A DNA stretch of 64,000 nt from the NCBI GenBank assembly GCA_964463165.1, contig CAYXBK010000016.1, positions 41,567 through 105,566 of the forward strand, given 5' to 3'. Both the position numbers and the translations under genes were made by a program. Under the pieces are notes generated by a model. It saw nothing but the letters and a program-made list of their open reading frames with translations. It searched no databases and had not been told where the DNA came from. This stretch comes from UBA7236 sp964463165 (GTDB lineage Bacteria > Bacteroidota > Bacteroidia > Chitinophagales > BACL12). Shown here in pieces: positions 16,904 through 25,383 of this stretch; positions within the stretch are counted from its first letter, which is position 1, and every line of letters begins with the position of its first letter.

Positions 16904-17797
16904 ATGTTTGTATATCCCTATGCTGCTATAACACTCTTACTGCTTTTTATTTTTTTCTTTTTTCTGCAACGCAACAAAAACTATTTCAGTTTTTACTGGT
17001 GTTTGCAATTGATGCATTTCCTGCTCCTGTTCGGTTTTCTTTGGGTAATGGGCGCCTGGCCCTATATCGGAACATGGTTGCGTTATGTTTTGGCAGCATT
17101 TTTCGGATTTTGGCTGATTAAAAATTTCAGAAAAAGAAAAACCGGCCCACAAAAGAAAACACCTGTATTTCCAACCGTACTTTATTTTTTATTGATATTG
17201 ATTTTACTTCCCGGTTATAAGGAAATTTATAATTCAACACATACCGATCAGGAAATTATTGATCTTGCATTTCCTTTGAAAAATGGAAAATTCATTATCG
17301 AACAGGGTGGCGACAGCAGGCTTACAAATCTTTCACACAGGTATCGCATTCCGGATTCACATGCATTGGATATTATCGGGCTGAATCGTTTTGGTTTTCG
17401 CGGTAATAAAATATTTTCAAAAAATGTTGAGGATTATTCAATTTACGGCGATACGGTATATAGTCCCTGCGATTGTACCGTACTGGACACCGGTAATGGC
17501 ATCGAAGATAATATTCCTCCCAAAATGGAAACTGTGCACCGCGGCGGAAATTATGTCAGGCTGAAAAACGGCGATATCACAATTTTACTTGCGCATCTTC
17601 AAATTAATTCAATTAAAGTAAAAAAAGGACAGAAATTAAAAGCCGGCACACCGATCGGCCTGGTGGGCAATACGGGTTTTTCCATTGAACCGCATCTGCA
17701 TATCCAGGCATATAAAAAAGAAATTTACGGAAGAAATCAGGTTGCGATGCGTTTTAACAATCGTCCGCTAAAAATTAATGATATTGTAAGTAATTAA
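16904..17797 (+). CDS. Membrane-anchored M23-family metallopeptidase
   Basis: This 297-aa protein has three or four hydrophobic helices in its first 110 residues, followed by a LytM/M23 domain. The zinc ligands are visible as HALDI (about residue 154) and HLHIQAY near the C-terminus, with HLQINSIKVKKGQ between them. Likely a peptidoglycan endopeptidase or regulator in the envelope. ATG at 16904 is chosen because a start upstream would overlap ftcD by more than 60 bp. The 3' end overlaps the convergent methyltransferase gene by 4 bp. Confidence 0.88.
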   Translation: MFVYPYAAITLLLLFIFFFFLQRNKNYFSFYWCLQLMHFLLLFGFLWVMGAWPYIGTWLRYVLAAFFGFWLIKNFRKRKTGPQKKTPVFPTVLYFLLILILLPGYKEIYNSTHTDQEIIDLAFPLKNGKFIIEQGGDSRLTNLSHRYRIPDSHALDIIGLNRFGFRGNKIFSKNVEDYSIYGDTVYSPCDCTVLDTGNGIEDNIPPKMETVHRGGNYVRLKNGDITILLAHLQINSIKVKKGQKLKAGTPIGLVGNTGFSIEPHLHIQAYKKEIYGRNQVAMRFNNRPLKINDIVSN

Positions 17798-18918
17798 TTT
17801 GCCTTCTTCAATACTGCACCAAACATTGTATCACCACCTTCCTGTGCATATGGAAGATAGGTTGCATTTATTAATTCAAGGTTCAGATTTTCCATGAACC
17901 ATTGAATTTGCTTTTCGTTTTCATCTGCGTAAACAGAACAGGTAATATAAATTAATTTTCCACCCGGCTTTAATTTTTCAACAGCATTACTTACGATCAA
18001 ACGTTGCAGCCGAATATAATTTTCAAGCTGTTCCTTTTTAAAAAAGGAAAGCCATTCCGGTGATCTGCCCCAAGTACCTGAACCGCTGCATGGCACATCG
18101 GCAAGAATGCAATCAAATTCAGGCACCCGCTTCAGTGATTCTTTTTTCGTGAGGTCTGCTAAAAATAAATTGTAATTGCGAATACCGGAGCGATTGAAAC
18201 GCTCCCGCAAATTATTTAAAATGGATTCACGGTTATCGGAAATAAATAATTGTATCTGCGGTTGGACTTCCAGTAATAAAAGCGACTTCCCTCCTGCCCC
18301 GGCACAACAATCCCACCACGATTCATTTTTTTGCGGGTTCAACAATGCAATTGTTTTTTGCGATGCGATATCATGTATCTCGAAATAACCTTTTGTAAAT
18401 GTTTCAAGCTGATCAAGCGGATAGGATTTACTAAATGCAATTGTTCCTTCCTCCACCTGCTCAAATAAATATTGCCGTGATCTTAATTCTGAAAGCACAT
18501 CATTTTCAAATCCTTTTTTACAACGGATCCAGATTTTCGGCTGCACAAAATGCGAAATAAAAAAAGCATCCTTATCAATTTCAGTTGAGACATGTTCTGC
18601 CAGTGGAAAATAATCTTCAAATAGTACGTTTTGCAGTTGTTCATCTTTTGCTTTTTTTGCAATCCAGTATGCATAAAAACCATTTCCGAATTCAGTTCCT
18701 TTAGCCCCCGCAATGAGCATTGCTTCTGGGAAATCTGCAGTTCGTTTTCCTTTTAATCTGAAATAGCCGAAAACCAGGGCAGATAAAATTTTACGGTCTT
18801 TTGAACCCATGTTTTTATGTTCCCTGAAATAATTTTTCAAATGCATATGCAATGGCAGCGCATTCGTAAAACTGCTGATCACATCCATTGCATTGCGCAT
18901 TTGTATATCCTCACGCAT
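17794..18918 (-). CDS. RsmB/NOP2-type rRNA m5C methyltransferase
   Basis: This SAM-dependent methyltransferase is of the NOL1/NOP2/Sun family, probably acting on 16S rRNA cytosine. The SAM-binding loop is CCAGAGGKSLLL. The two catalytic cysteines lie in ADVPCSGSGTW and ITCSVYADEN. The N-terminal part resembles the NusB-like RNA-binding domain of RsmB but is short. Several Met codons occur in the first 40 residues, so the start is uncertain. The exact target base is inferred. Confidence 0.88.
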   Translation of the reverse strand: MREDIQMRNAMDVISSFTNALPLHMHLKNYFREHKNMGSKDRKILSALVFGYFRLKGKRTADFPEAMLIAGAKGTEFGNGFYAYWIAKKAKDEQLQNVLFEDYFPLAEHVSTEIDKDAFFISHFVQPKIWIRCKKGFENDVLSELRSRQYLFEQVEEGTIAFSKSYPLDQLETFTKGYFEIHDIASQKTIALLNPQKNESWWDCCAGAGGKSLLLLEVQPQIQLFISDNRESILNNLRERFNRSGIRNYNLFLADLTKKESLKRVPEFDCILADVPCSGSGTWGRSPEWLSFFKKEQLENYIRLQRLIVSNAVEKLKPGGKLIYITCSVYADENEKQIQWFMENLNLELINATYLPYAQEGGDTMFGAVLKKAN

Positions 18919-18989
18919 ATTTGAATCCGATTCCCGTTTAAAAAGTAAATGAAATTATTTGTGGTCCATGACGCAGGAAAGTAAGATTA

Positions 18990-19220
18990 CTATTTTGCGT
19001 CATCGTCATTGATCATAAAAGAAAGTGCGCCGGAAGGGCATTTATTTACCTGATTGATGATCTGTTCAGAAGTTGCGCCATCCATTTTTATCCATGGCCT
19101 TTCCCTGTTGTTAAAAACAGAAGGTAACCCTCTTACGCAATTCCCCGAATGCCGGCAAAGTTTAGGTTGCCAGATGACTGTCACCTCACCATTTGTATAA
19201 AAATGTTTTTCAATTGCCAT
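18990..19220 (-). CDS. YjdI-family (4Fe-4S) mono-cluster protein
   Basis: This small protein carries the CRHSGNCVRGLP motif and a later KCPSGALSF, which together supply four cysteines for one iron-sulfur cluster, as in the Fer4_19/YjdI family. Its role is unknown, probably electron transfer or a fused-partner remnant. ATG at 19220 (MAIEKHFY) is preferred, since the family begins near this point. The -7 box at 19242-19249 would place the RNA start close upstream. Confidence 0.88.
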   Translation of the reverse strand: MAIEKHFYTNGEVTVIWQPKLCRHSGNCVRGLPSVFNNRERPWIKMDGATSEQIINQVNKCPSGALSFMINDDDAK

Positions 19221-19241
19221 AAAGTGCATTGTTCATGAAAC

Positions 19242-19249
19242 CAAAATTA
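19242..19249 (-). promoter_or_regulatory. Bacteroidota -7 box TAATTTTG for YjdI-like gene
   Basis: The minus strand reads TAATTTTG, fitting TAnnTTTG, 22 bp upstream of the ATG at 19220. No clear -33 TTTG was found. Confidence 0.5.
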
Positions 19250-19301
19250 ATATATCAAAGTTTAGAAACAAATTATTGTTTTACTTTGCAAAAAAACAGG
19301 C

Positions 19302-20108
19302 ATGCAAAAAACAACTGAAGCGGAATCGAAATACAGGCATCTTGAAAATATGTCCACTTCAGAGATATTGCGCTCCATGAATGCAGAAGATAAAACAGTG
19401 CCGCTAGCCATCGAAAAAGCATTGCCCCAAATTGAAAAGCTCGCGGATGAAATTGCCGACAAATTATTGAGTGGTGGCCGTTTGTTTTATATCGGTGCGG
19501 GCACATCCGGCAGGTTGGGAATTGTTGACGCCAGTGAATGCCCTCCCACTTTCGGGGTAGAGCAGGGATTGGTGGTTGGTATTATTGCCGGTGGCGATTC
19601 TGCAATCAGAAAAGCAGTTGAATTTGCTGAAGATAATTTAAACGGCGCCTGGATTGATTTACAAAAACATACGATCAGTACAAAAGATATAGTTGTAGGA
19701 ATTGCCGCATCGGGCACTACTCCATACGTGGTTGGAGGATTAATGAAATGCAGGGATGAAAAAATTACAACAGGCTGTATTGTATGTAATTATAATTCAC
19801 CGGTTGCAGCACATTCCGATTTTCCGGTTGAAGTACATGTGGGACCCGAATTTGTTACCGGATCAACAAGATTAAAAAGCGGTACGGCACAAAAATTAGT
19901 TTTAAATATGTTGTCGACAACAGTCATGATAAAACTCGGACGTGTTGAAGACAATAAAATGGTAAACATGCAATTAACCAATAATAAATTAGTTGAACGC
20001 GGAACACAAATGGTGATGCATGCCTTGCAAACTGATCATGAAACTGCACAAAAATATTTACTTGAAACCGGATCGGTGAAGAAGGCGATCGGGAAATACA
20101 GGAAGTGA
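19302..20108 (+). CDS. murQ: N-acetylmuramic acid 6-phosphate etherase
   Basis: This enzyme splits MurNAc-6-phosphate into GlcNAc-6-phosphate and D-lactate in cell-wall recycling. The SIS fold is evident from FYIGAGTSGRLGIVDASECPP, which contains the catalytic Glu, and from IAASGTTPYVVGGL. The C-terminal signature NMLSTTVMIKLGRVEDNKMV is present. At 268 aa it is a little shorter than the E. coli enzyme, lacking the C-terminal helical cap. No PTS transporter or murK-like gene is adjacent. Confidence 0.95.
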   Translation: MQKTTEAESKYRHLENMSTSEILRSMNAEDKTVPLAIEKALPQIEKLADEIADKLLSGGRLFYIGAGTSGRLGIVDASECPPTFGVEQGLVVGIIAGGDSAIRKAVEFAEDNLNGAWIDLQKHTISTKDIVVGIAASGTTPYVVGGLMKCRDEKITTGCIVCNYNSPVAAHSDFPVEVHVGPEFVTGSTRLKSGTAQKLVLNMLSTTVMIKLGRVEDNKMVNMQLTNNKLVERGTQMVMHALQTDHETAQKYLLETGSVKKAIGKYRK

Positions 20109-20197
20109 AAGGTAAATATTTTTTACTGAAAATAAAATCTCCAAAAATTTTTTTCTTCTGAAAATACAGAATAATTTTTCAACGTTAGAGATGCTGT

Positions 20198-20773
20198 ATG
20201 CAGGAACTAGAACCCTATTATAACTGGCGGGAATATTATACATCCGAAGAAGATGAACAAAGTCCTTTTTATGGAAAGGAATACAGTGAATTTGAATTCT
20301 CAAATGCGATCTATAATTATTTTATTCATCCGCAATGGGATGAGTTCGGTTCGGCAACATTATATCTTAAAGTATTGTTTGCTGATTATGAACAACAGGT
20401 GATGATCATCGAACTGATCGGCGAATGGAACGACTGCCTCTATAATGATATTATGTTTTTAAAAAGAGATGTGATTGATGAGTTTTCCTATCACGGAATA
20501 AATAAATTTATTTTGATCGGGGAAAATGTGCTGAATTTCCACGGCGGAGATGAAGATTATTATGAAGAATGGTTCGACGAACTGGAAGACGGCTGGATTG
20601 CTTTCGTAAATTTTCGTGATCACGTGGAAGATGAACTGATCCGGGCACATATCGATAAATACGTTTTATTGGGTGCACCGCTCAATAATCTGAACTGGCG
20701 GAAATACAAACCACAGGCACTGGCATTGCTGGTTGAAAATACTTTTCAAAAAAGACTTGGTGTCGGAAAATAA
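20198..20773 (+). CDS. Acidic hypothetical protein
   Basis: This 191-aa protein is strongly acidic and aromatic (YYTSEEDEQSPFYGKEYSEF; GGDEDYYEEWFDELEDGW). It has no signal peptide, membrane helix or recognised domain. It stands alone between murQ and the CMD-MFS operon. Probably a conserved Bacteroidota cytosolic protein, but I cannot name it. Confidence 0.7.
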   Translation: MQELEPYYNWREYYTSEEDEQSPFYGKEYSEFEFSNAIYNYFIHPQWDEFGSATLYLKVLFADYEQQVMIIELIGEWNDCLYNDIMFLKRDVIDEFSYHGINKFILIGENVLNFHGGDEDYYEEWFDELEDGWIAFVNFRDHVEDELIRAHIDKYVLLGAPLNNLNWRKYKPQALALLVENTFQKRLGVGK

Positions 20774-20910
20774 ATAGATATCCCTCTTCTGCTTTTACGA
20801 GTGAGAGAAGTGTGATGTCTAAAATCTTTTCAAATTTTTTTTAAAGTCGGATTCCTTTTCCTTTATTGGTTAAACTAGTTTTACTTTTATACGGTCAACC
20901 AAAATCAGCA

Positions 20911-21471
20911 ATGCCTTATATTCCGTTAGAAGAACATCTGCCCGGCATAACCGGCCTCCTCGAATACAGCCCGATTACCGGCGCACCCATCCGCGAACTC
21001 ACACAGGTATTATTGCGTGGGCCTTCCACGCTTACCGAAGGTGAACGTGAATTAATCGCGACGATTGTTTCCTATACAAATCAATGCACATTTTGTATGA
21101 CTGCCCATACCGCCGCCGCCGATATTCTTTTGGGTGATCCGGAAATTGCAGAAAAAATAAAACAGGATATTTCATCCGCACCCGTGAGTGAAAAAATGAA
21201 AGCATTGTTAACCATTGCATCCATGGTTGCCGAAAGCGGAAAAAGTGTTACGCAGGAGGCGATTGATCTGGCAAAAGAAAATGGTGCAACTGATCTTGAA
21301 ATTCACGATACGGTTTTGATTGCCGCTTTATTTTGTTTGTACAACAGATATGTGGATGGACTAGCAACTGTAACGCCAGCCGATCCTGAATTTTATAAAG
21401 GAATGGCAGAGCGGTTAAAAAATAATGGCTACAACAGATTGAAACAAGGTTATGATCATTTGAAAAAATAA
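20911..21471 (+). CDS. Carboxymuconolactone decarboxylase/AhpD-like protein 1
   Basis: The CMD/AhpD fold is indicated by the redox motif NQCTFCMTAHTAAAD (CxxC...H) and the later ATDLEIHDTVLIAALFC. Members are peroxidase partners or decarboxylase-like enzymes. ATG at 20911 (MPYIPLEEHLPG) aligns with the start of its paralogue at 22720 (MAYIKLEEGLYG) and is preferred over a non-ATG start 45 bp upstream. It is first in a three-gene operon, with 2 bp before the MFS gene. Confidence 0.88.
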   Translation: MPYIPLEEHLPGITGLLEYSPITGAPIRELTQVLLRGPSTLTEGERELIATIVSYTNQCTFCMTAHTAAADILLGDPEIAEKIKQDISSAPVSEKMKALLTIASMVAESGKSVTQEAIDLAKENGATDLEIHDTVLIAALFCLYNRYVDGLATVTPADPEFYKGMAERLKNNGYNRLKQGYDHLKK

Positions 21472-21473
21472 AA

Positions 21474-22718
21474 GTGAGCCGGACAGAAATGCCTAATAAA
21501 TTCTCAGCAGCTTATTTATATTCCGTTTTTGCAATTTGTTTTGCCGGTGGTGTTTTTGGTGGTGTTACATCAACTTTAATGTCGTCTTACCTGCCGGTAG
21601 CTGTTAAAGATTTATCAGGTGAATCAACTTCAGAAAGAAATGATCAGGTAAGTGCGGTAATTAATTCTGTTTATTTATTCGGGATGATGTTCGGTGGAAT
21701 TATTCTAGGAATTCTCGGAGATAAACACGGCAGAAAATTATCTGTTCAGCTATCCATTTTATTTCTCGGATTATTTACGGTGCTCACCGCAACTGCTTCC
21801 AGTTGGCCCCTTCTTGTTGTGTTCCGTTTTCTCACAGGCTTCGGAGTTGGTGGTGTCCTCACCACAACAACGATTTTAATTGATGAAATATGGACTGCTA
21901 AAAATAAAGCGGTTGCTTTGGGAATATTATCCATCACAATTCCGGTCGGGATATTTTCAGCCGGATTAATTACATATAATATCTTAAACTGGCGCACCGG
22001 GTTTTTAATCGGAATTATTCCGGTTCTCCTCGCAATAATTTCCCACTGGTTAATTCCGGAATCAGAGAAATGGAAATTAAATAAAGAGTTGAGAAAAACA
22101 AATAAAAAAATAAAAGTGAATGTATTTCAGAAAGAAACCAGGAAAGATTTAGTTATCGGATGCATAATTTACGGATCCATGCTGATTGGTTTATGGGCCG
22201 TTTTTTCATGGCTGCCGACATGGGTACAATCATTATTAAAAGATTCCGACGGGCAGAAGGAACGAGGCATCAGCATGATGCTGTTTGCAATCGGTGGATT
22301 ATCAGGCGGATTTATTTCAGGCTGGGTGAGCAATGCGATCGGTATGAAAAAATCGATGATCATTTGTTTTGCCGCAACTTTTATCTGCAGCTTTATTTTA
22401 TTCAAATTAAACACAACCATTACCATTTTCAGTTATATCGAAATGGCGGTGATCGCTTTATTTTTCGGCATCAGCCAGGGTGTTTTGAATGTGTATATTC
22501 CCGAATTATTCCCCGTCAATATCCGCTCCTCGGCAACAGGTTTCAGTTTTAATGCAGGCAGAATATTTACGGCTTCTGTTGTATTTTTTGTCGGCTGGCT
22601 CGTAAATACCCTGGGAGGTTACGGAAATGCATTATTTATTTTTTCCTTTATTTTCCTGATCGGATTGATCACAACATTTTTTGCAAAAGAAAAAAAATTA
22701 ATTCCACAAACAATTTAA
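21474..22718 (+). CDS. MFS transporter
   Basis: This 414-aa, 12-helix major facilitator carries the loop 2-3 signature GILGDKHGRKLSVQ and the repeated-half counterpart GWVSNAIGMKK. Its overall pattern resembles the aromatic-acid/sugar-type (AAHS or SP-like) branch: RFLTGFGVGGVLTTTTILIDE and YIPELFPVNIRSSATG. The start is GTG at 21474, with ATG at 21489 possible. It is flanked at 2 bp and 1 bp by two AhpD-like genes, so its substrate may be an organic acid or peroxide-related compound that they act on. Substrate unknown. Confidence 0.92.
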   Translation: MSRTEMPNKFSAAYLYSVFAICFAGGVFGGVTSTLMSSYLPVAVKDLSGESTSERNDQVSAVINSVYLFGMMFGGIILGILGDKHGRKLSVQLSILFLGLFTVLTATASSWPLLVVFRFLTGFGVGGVLTTTTILIDEIWTAKNKAVALGILSITIPVGIFSAGLITYNILNWRTGFLIGIIPVLLAIISHWLIPESEKWKLNKELRKTNKKIKVNVFQKETRKDLVIGCIIYGSMLIGLWAVFSWLPTWVQSLLKDSDGQKERGISMMLFAIGGLSGGFISGWVSNAIGMKKSMIICFAATFICSFILFKLNTTITIFSYIEMAVIALFFGISQGVLNVYIPELFPVNIRSSATGFSFNAGRIFTASVVFFVGWLVNTLGGYGNALFIFSFIFLIGLITTFFAKEKKLIPQTI

Positions 22719-22719
22719 T

Positions 22720-23271
22720 ATGGCATATATCAAATTAGAAGAAGGTTTATACGGCATCCGCGGCCCGATGGCATTCAGACCCGAAACGGCAAAGCCAATT
22801 AATGAACTCGCAGAAATATTATTGCGCAACGATGATAATACACTCAGCCGCGGCGACCGCGAATTAATTGCAACCTATGTCTCTTATCTCAACGATTGTT
22901 TTTTCTGCCAGAATGCACATGGCGCCCTTGCGCAACATTATATGCAATGCGATATGCAGTTTCTCGATCAGATCAAAATGGATTTTAATGCAATGCCCAT
23001 TACTGATAAAATGAAATCGTTGCTTGCAATTGCCGGCAGTGTGCAGAAAGGCGGAAAATATGTAACACCCGAACAAATTGAAAAAGCCCGCGGGCTCGGC
23101 GCCACAGATAAAGAAATTCACGACACCGTTTTGATCGCTGCCATGTTCTGCATGTGCAACCGCTATGTCGACGGATTAAATACACCTGCAAATCCGGATC
23201 GCAATTATTATGTCAATCGCGGAAAAATTCGGGCGGAAGAAGGGTATATTGATTTTGATCTGTATAAGTAG
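22720..23271 (+). CDS. Carboxymuconolactone decarboxylase/AhpD-like protein 2
   Basis: This 183-aa paralogue of the protein at 20911-21471 shares the order MAYIKLEEGLYGI, LSRGDRELIATYVS, CFFCQNAHGALAQ and ATDKEIHDTVLIAAMFC. The CxxC plus His centre is intact. It begins 1 bp after the MFS stop. Two diverged copies around one transporter suggest a heteromeric enzyme or two steps on one substrate; this is inference. Confidence 0.88.
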   Translation: MAYIKLEEGLYGIRGPMAFRPETAKPINELAEILLRNDDNTLSRGDRELIATYVSYLNDCFFCQNAHGALAQHYMQCDMQFLDQIKMDFNAMPITDKMKSLLAIAGSVQKGGKYVTPEQIEKARGLGATDKEIHDTVLIAAMFCMCNRYVDGLNTPANPDRNYYVNRGKIRAEEGYIDFDLYK

Positions 23272-23464
23272 ATAATGGTATTGAGATGCAAGTAGTGAGA
23301 TCTGCGATATTTTCAGCGGAAATTATTTTCGGTTTTAATTGTCATTTAATTCTCGCTCCAAAGTAACCTTTGCGTATTCATTCAGATTTTATATAATTAA
23401 AAGTGATTTCCGCATAATCATCTGAAATTAAAAATACGGAATTTAGCAGTCAAATCAAATCATC

Positions 23465-23932
23465 ATGCAGGAAACAATTTCAGAACTCGAGCATCTCATC
23501 GCAGATTTTTCAAAAAAATTTGAATCAATATCCGAATCTCAATTTAAACATAAGGTAAGCCCGGATAAATGGAGCCACCAGGAAGTGCTCGGGCATTTGA
23601 TTGATTCGGCACATAATAATCTGCGCAGGTTTATTGTAGGGCAATATCAGCAGAATGATAAAATTGTTTATGATCAGGATTTCTGGAACATGATCAATGA
23701 TTATAATCAAATACCGAAACAGAATGTGATTGATTTATGGGCGTTGATGAATAAAAGAATCTGCACCGTCTTAAAAAATATGCCTGCGGATAAATACCAA
23801 AATACCATAGATACGGGTAAAGACACCATCTCCCCGAAAACTTTGATCTGGCTTGCTGAAGATTATGTAAAACATATGAAGCATCATTTTAATCAGATGA
23901 TTCCGGGCTCATTTGATGTAGAGTATCATTGA
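23465..23932 (+). CDS. DinB-family protein
   Basis: This 155-aa four-helix-bundle protein of the DinB/YfiT type has putative metal-binding histidines in WSHQEVLGHLIDSAHNNL and HMKHHFNQM near the C-terminus. Members are metal-dependent thiol transferases or hydrolases of mostly unknown substrate. It is a monocistronic gene, convergent with the SusCD operon. Confidence 0.85.
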   Translation: MQETISELEHLIADFSKKFESISESQFKHKVSPDKWSHQEVLGHLIDSAHNNLRRFIVGQYQQNDKIVYDQDFWNMINDYNQIPKQNVIDLWALMNKRICTVLKNMPADKYQNTIDTGKDTISPKTLIWLAEDYVKHMKHHFNQMIPGSFDVEYH

Positions 23933-23968
23933 TTCGTTAATTAGCATATTAGCAAATTGGCTTTCATC

Positions 23969-24006
23969 AAAAAAAAATCCCGCAGACTTAAAATAAAATC
24001 TGCGGG
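23969..24006 (-). terminator. Terminator of SusCD operon
   Basis: On the minus strand the stem CCCGCAGA/TCTGCGGG (24006-23979) is followed by a T-run of about nine (23969-23977). It lies 22 bp past the susD-like stop. Confidence 0.85.
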
Positions 24007-24027
24007 AAAAAATATGTAATCTTTTAA

Positions 24028-25365
24028 TTATTGTCCTTCATCATAAGGAATCGGGTATTGCACCCACACGTCATCACCTGCACGATCGATCGGTAAATCT
24101 CCAAGCTTATTATAACGACGCATATCAATCCAGCGGTGTCCTTCTGCAAATAAAGAATATCTCCGCTGTTTTAATATTTCGTTGATCAGTTCATCTTCCG
24201 ACATACCGCCACCATAAGGTGCAAGTCCTGCTGATGCACGAATGATATTTATTGATGCAACTGCACCACCGGCATCACCTGATCTTGCTTTTGCTTCCGC
24301 ATCAATTAAAATCAATTCCTCATTTCTGATAATACAGATCGGCGCATCACTTGTTTGCCAAACCCATACATCATAATCAGAAGTTAAATCATCCTGAAAT
24401 GCAGGTTCATCACGCAATACTGCTTTTGCCAAACGCAGATCACCGGCTTCAGCATCAGCTACCCAACTATTATGTGCACACCTTGCATTTCCACCCGGAG
24501 ATGAATTAAGCGGATAAAAAAGAGGATTTAAAATATCACCTGCACCGGAAGAATAAATATTCCATGTTCCAACTGAAAGCGGTCCGGCAAGATCTAAAAA
24601 TGATTCGCCAAGTGCCGTTAATGTGCCTGCATCATCTCCGCGATACAACAACACACGTGCTGCAATTGCACGATTAAACTGGCGGAATGTTGCCGGCGAA
24701 TCAAAACCTGCAAATCCTGCAGACAAAACAAATCGGAAAGCATCTCCTGAATTGTCGAGATCTGTTGCTGCTTCATTTAATAATGCAATAATTCCCTGCA
24801 ATGCATCATCGTATCCGACAAATGGTCCTAAATTATCAGGGTCTTCCGTATCTAAACGGATACCGCCTTCATACGTCATATTTAAATTGAGCAGCATCTG
24901 ATAAGCCTGAATTGTTTTTGCAAAACCCAGGTAACCATTTTTTTCTTCATCAGTTAATGCAGCAGTTGTATTTGCAATTGCATGACGCAATATCCATCCG
25001 TTTGTTACAACACGATATCTGCTTGCCCAGGGATTACTTAAATAAAATGTATTGTTATCGAGTTCGGATTCACCTTTACCAAGTAAATCTGCAGTGAAAC
25101 GCGGATCGGCACCGGAGAAGCGATAAAAATCACGTCCGATAATACCGACACCGTCGAGATAAGTATCGAGCGAAGGCCGCATACCTGCTTCCATTCCCGT
25201 TACCAGATTATTTAATTCGTCGATTGTTGCATCAGCTTCAATACCTTCAAGACTTGGATTATTTGGATCTACCAGCTCGTCGATTGTACAGGAATTAAAT
25301 CCTGTAACCATAATTGTTGCCATTGATGCGGCAATTAAATATGGTTTTATGTTGCGTAAGTTCAT
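24028..25365 (-). CDS. SusD/RagB-family nutrient-binding lipoprotein
   Basis: This 445-aa surface lipoprotein caps the SusC-type transporter encoded just upstream. A lipoprotein signal ends at Cys26 (GFNSC). The typical SusD tail is present: LINEILKQRRYSLFAEGHRWIDMRRYNKL. TPR-like helices occupy the N-terminal half. No glycosidase or sensor gene is adjacent, so the substrate cannot be guessed. Confidence 0.94.
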   Translation of the reverse strand: MNLRNIKPYLIAASMATIMVTGFNSCTIDELVDPNNPSLEGIEADATIDELNNLVTGMEAGMRPSLDTYLDGVGIIGRDFYRFSGADPRFTADLLGKGESELDNNTFYLSNPWASRYRVVTNGWILRHAIANTTAALTDEEKNGYLGFAKTIQAYQMLLNLNMTYEGGIRLDTEDPDNLGPFVGYDDALQGIIALLNEAATDLDNSGDAFRFVLSAGFAGFDSPATFRQFNRAIAARVLLYRGDDAGTLTALGESFLDLAGPLSVGTWNIYSSGAGDILNPLFYPLNSSPGGNARCAHNSWVADAEAGDLRLAKAVLRDEPAFQDDLTSDYDVWVWQTSDAPICIIRNEELILIDAEAKARSGDAGGAVASINIIRASAGLAPYGGGMSEDELINEILKQRRYSLFAEGHRWIDMRRYNKLGDLPIDRAGDDVWVQYPIPYDEGQ

Positions 25366-25383
25366 TGTTCGATTTTTTTTGAA

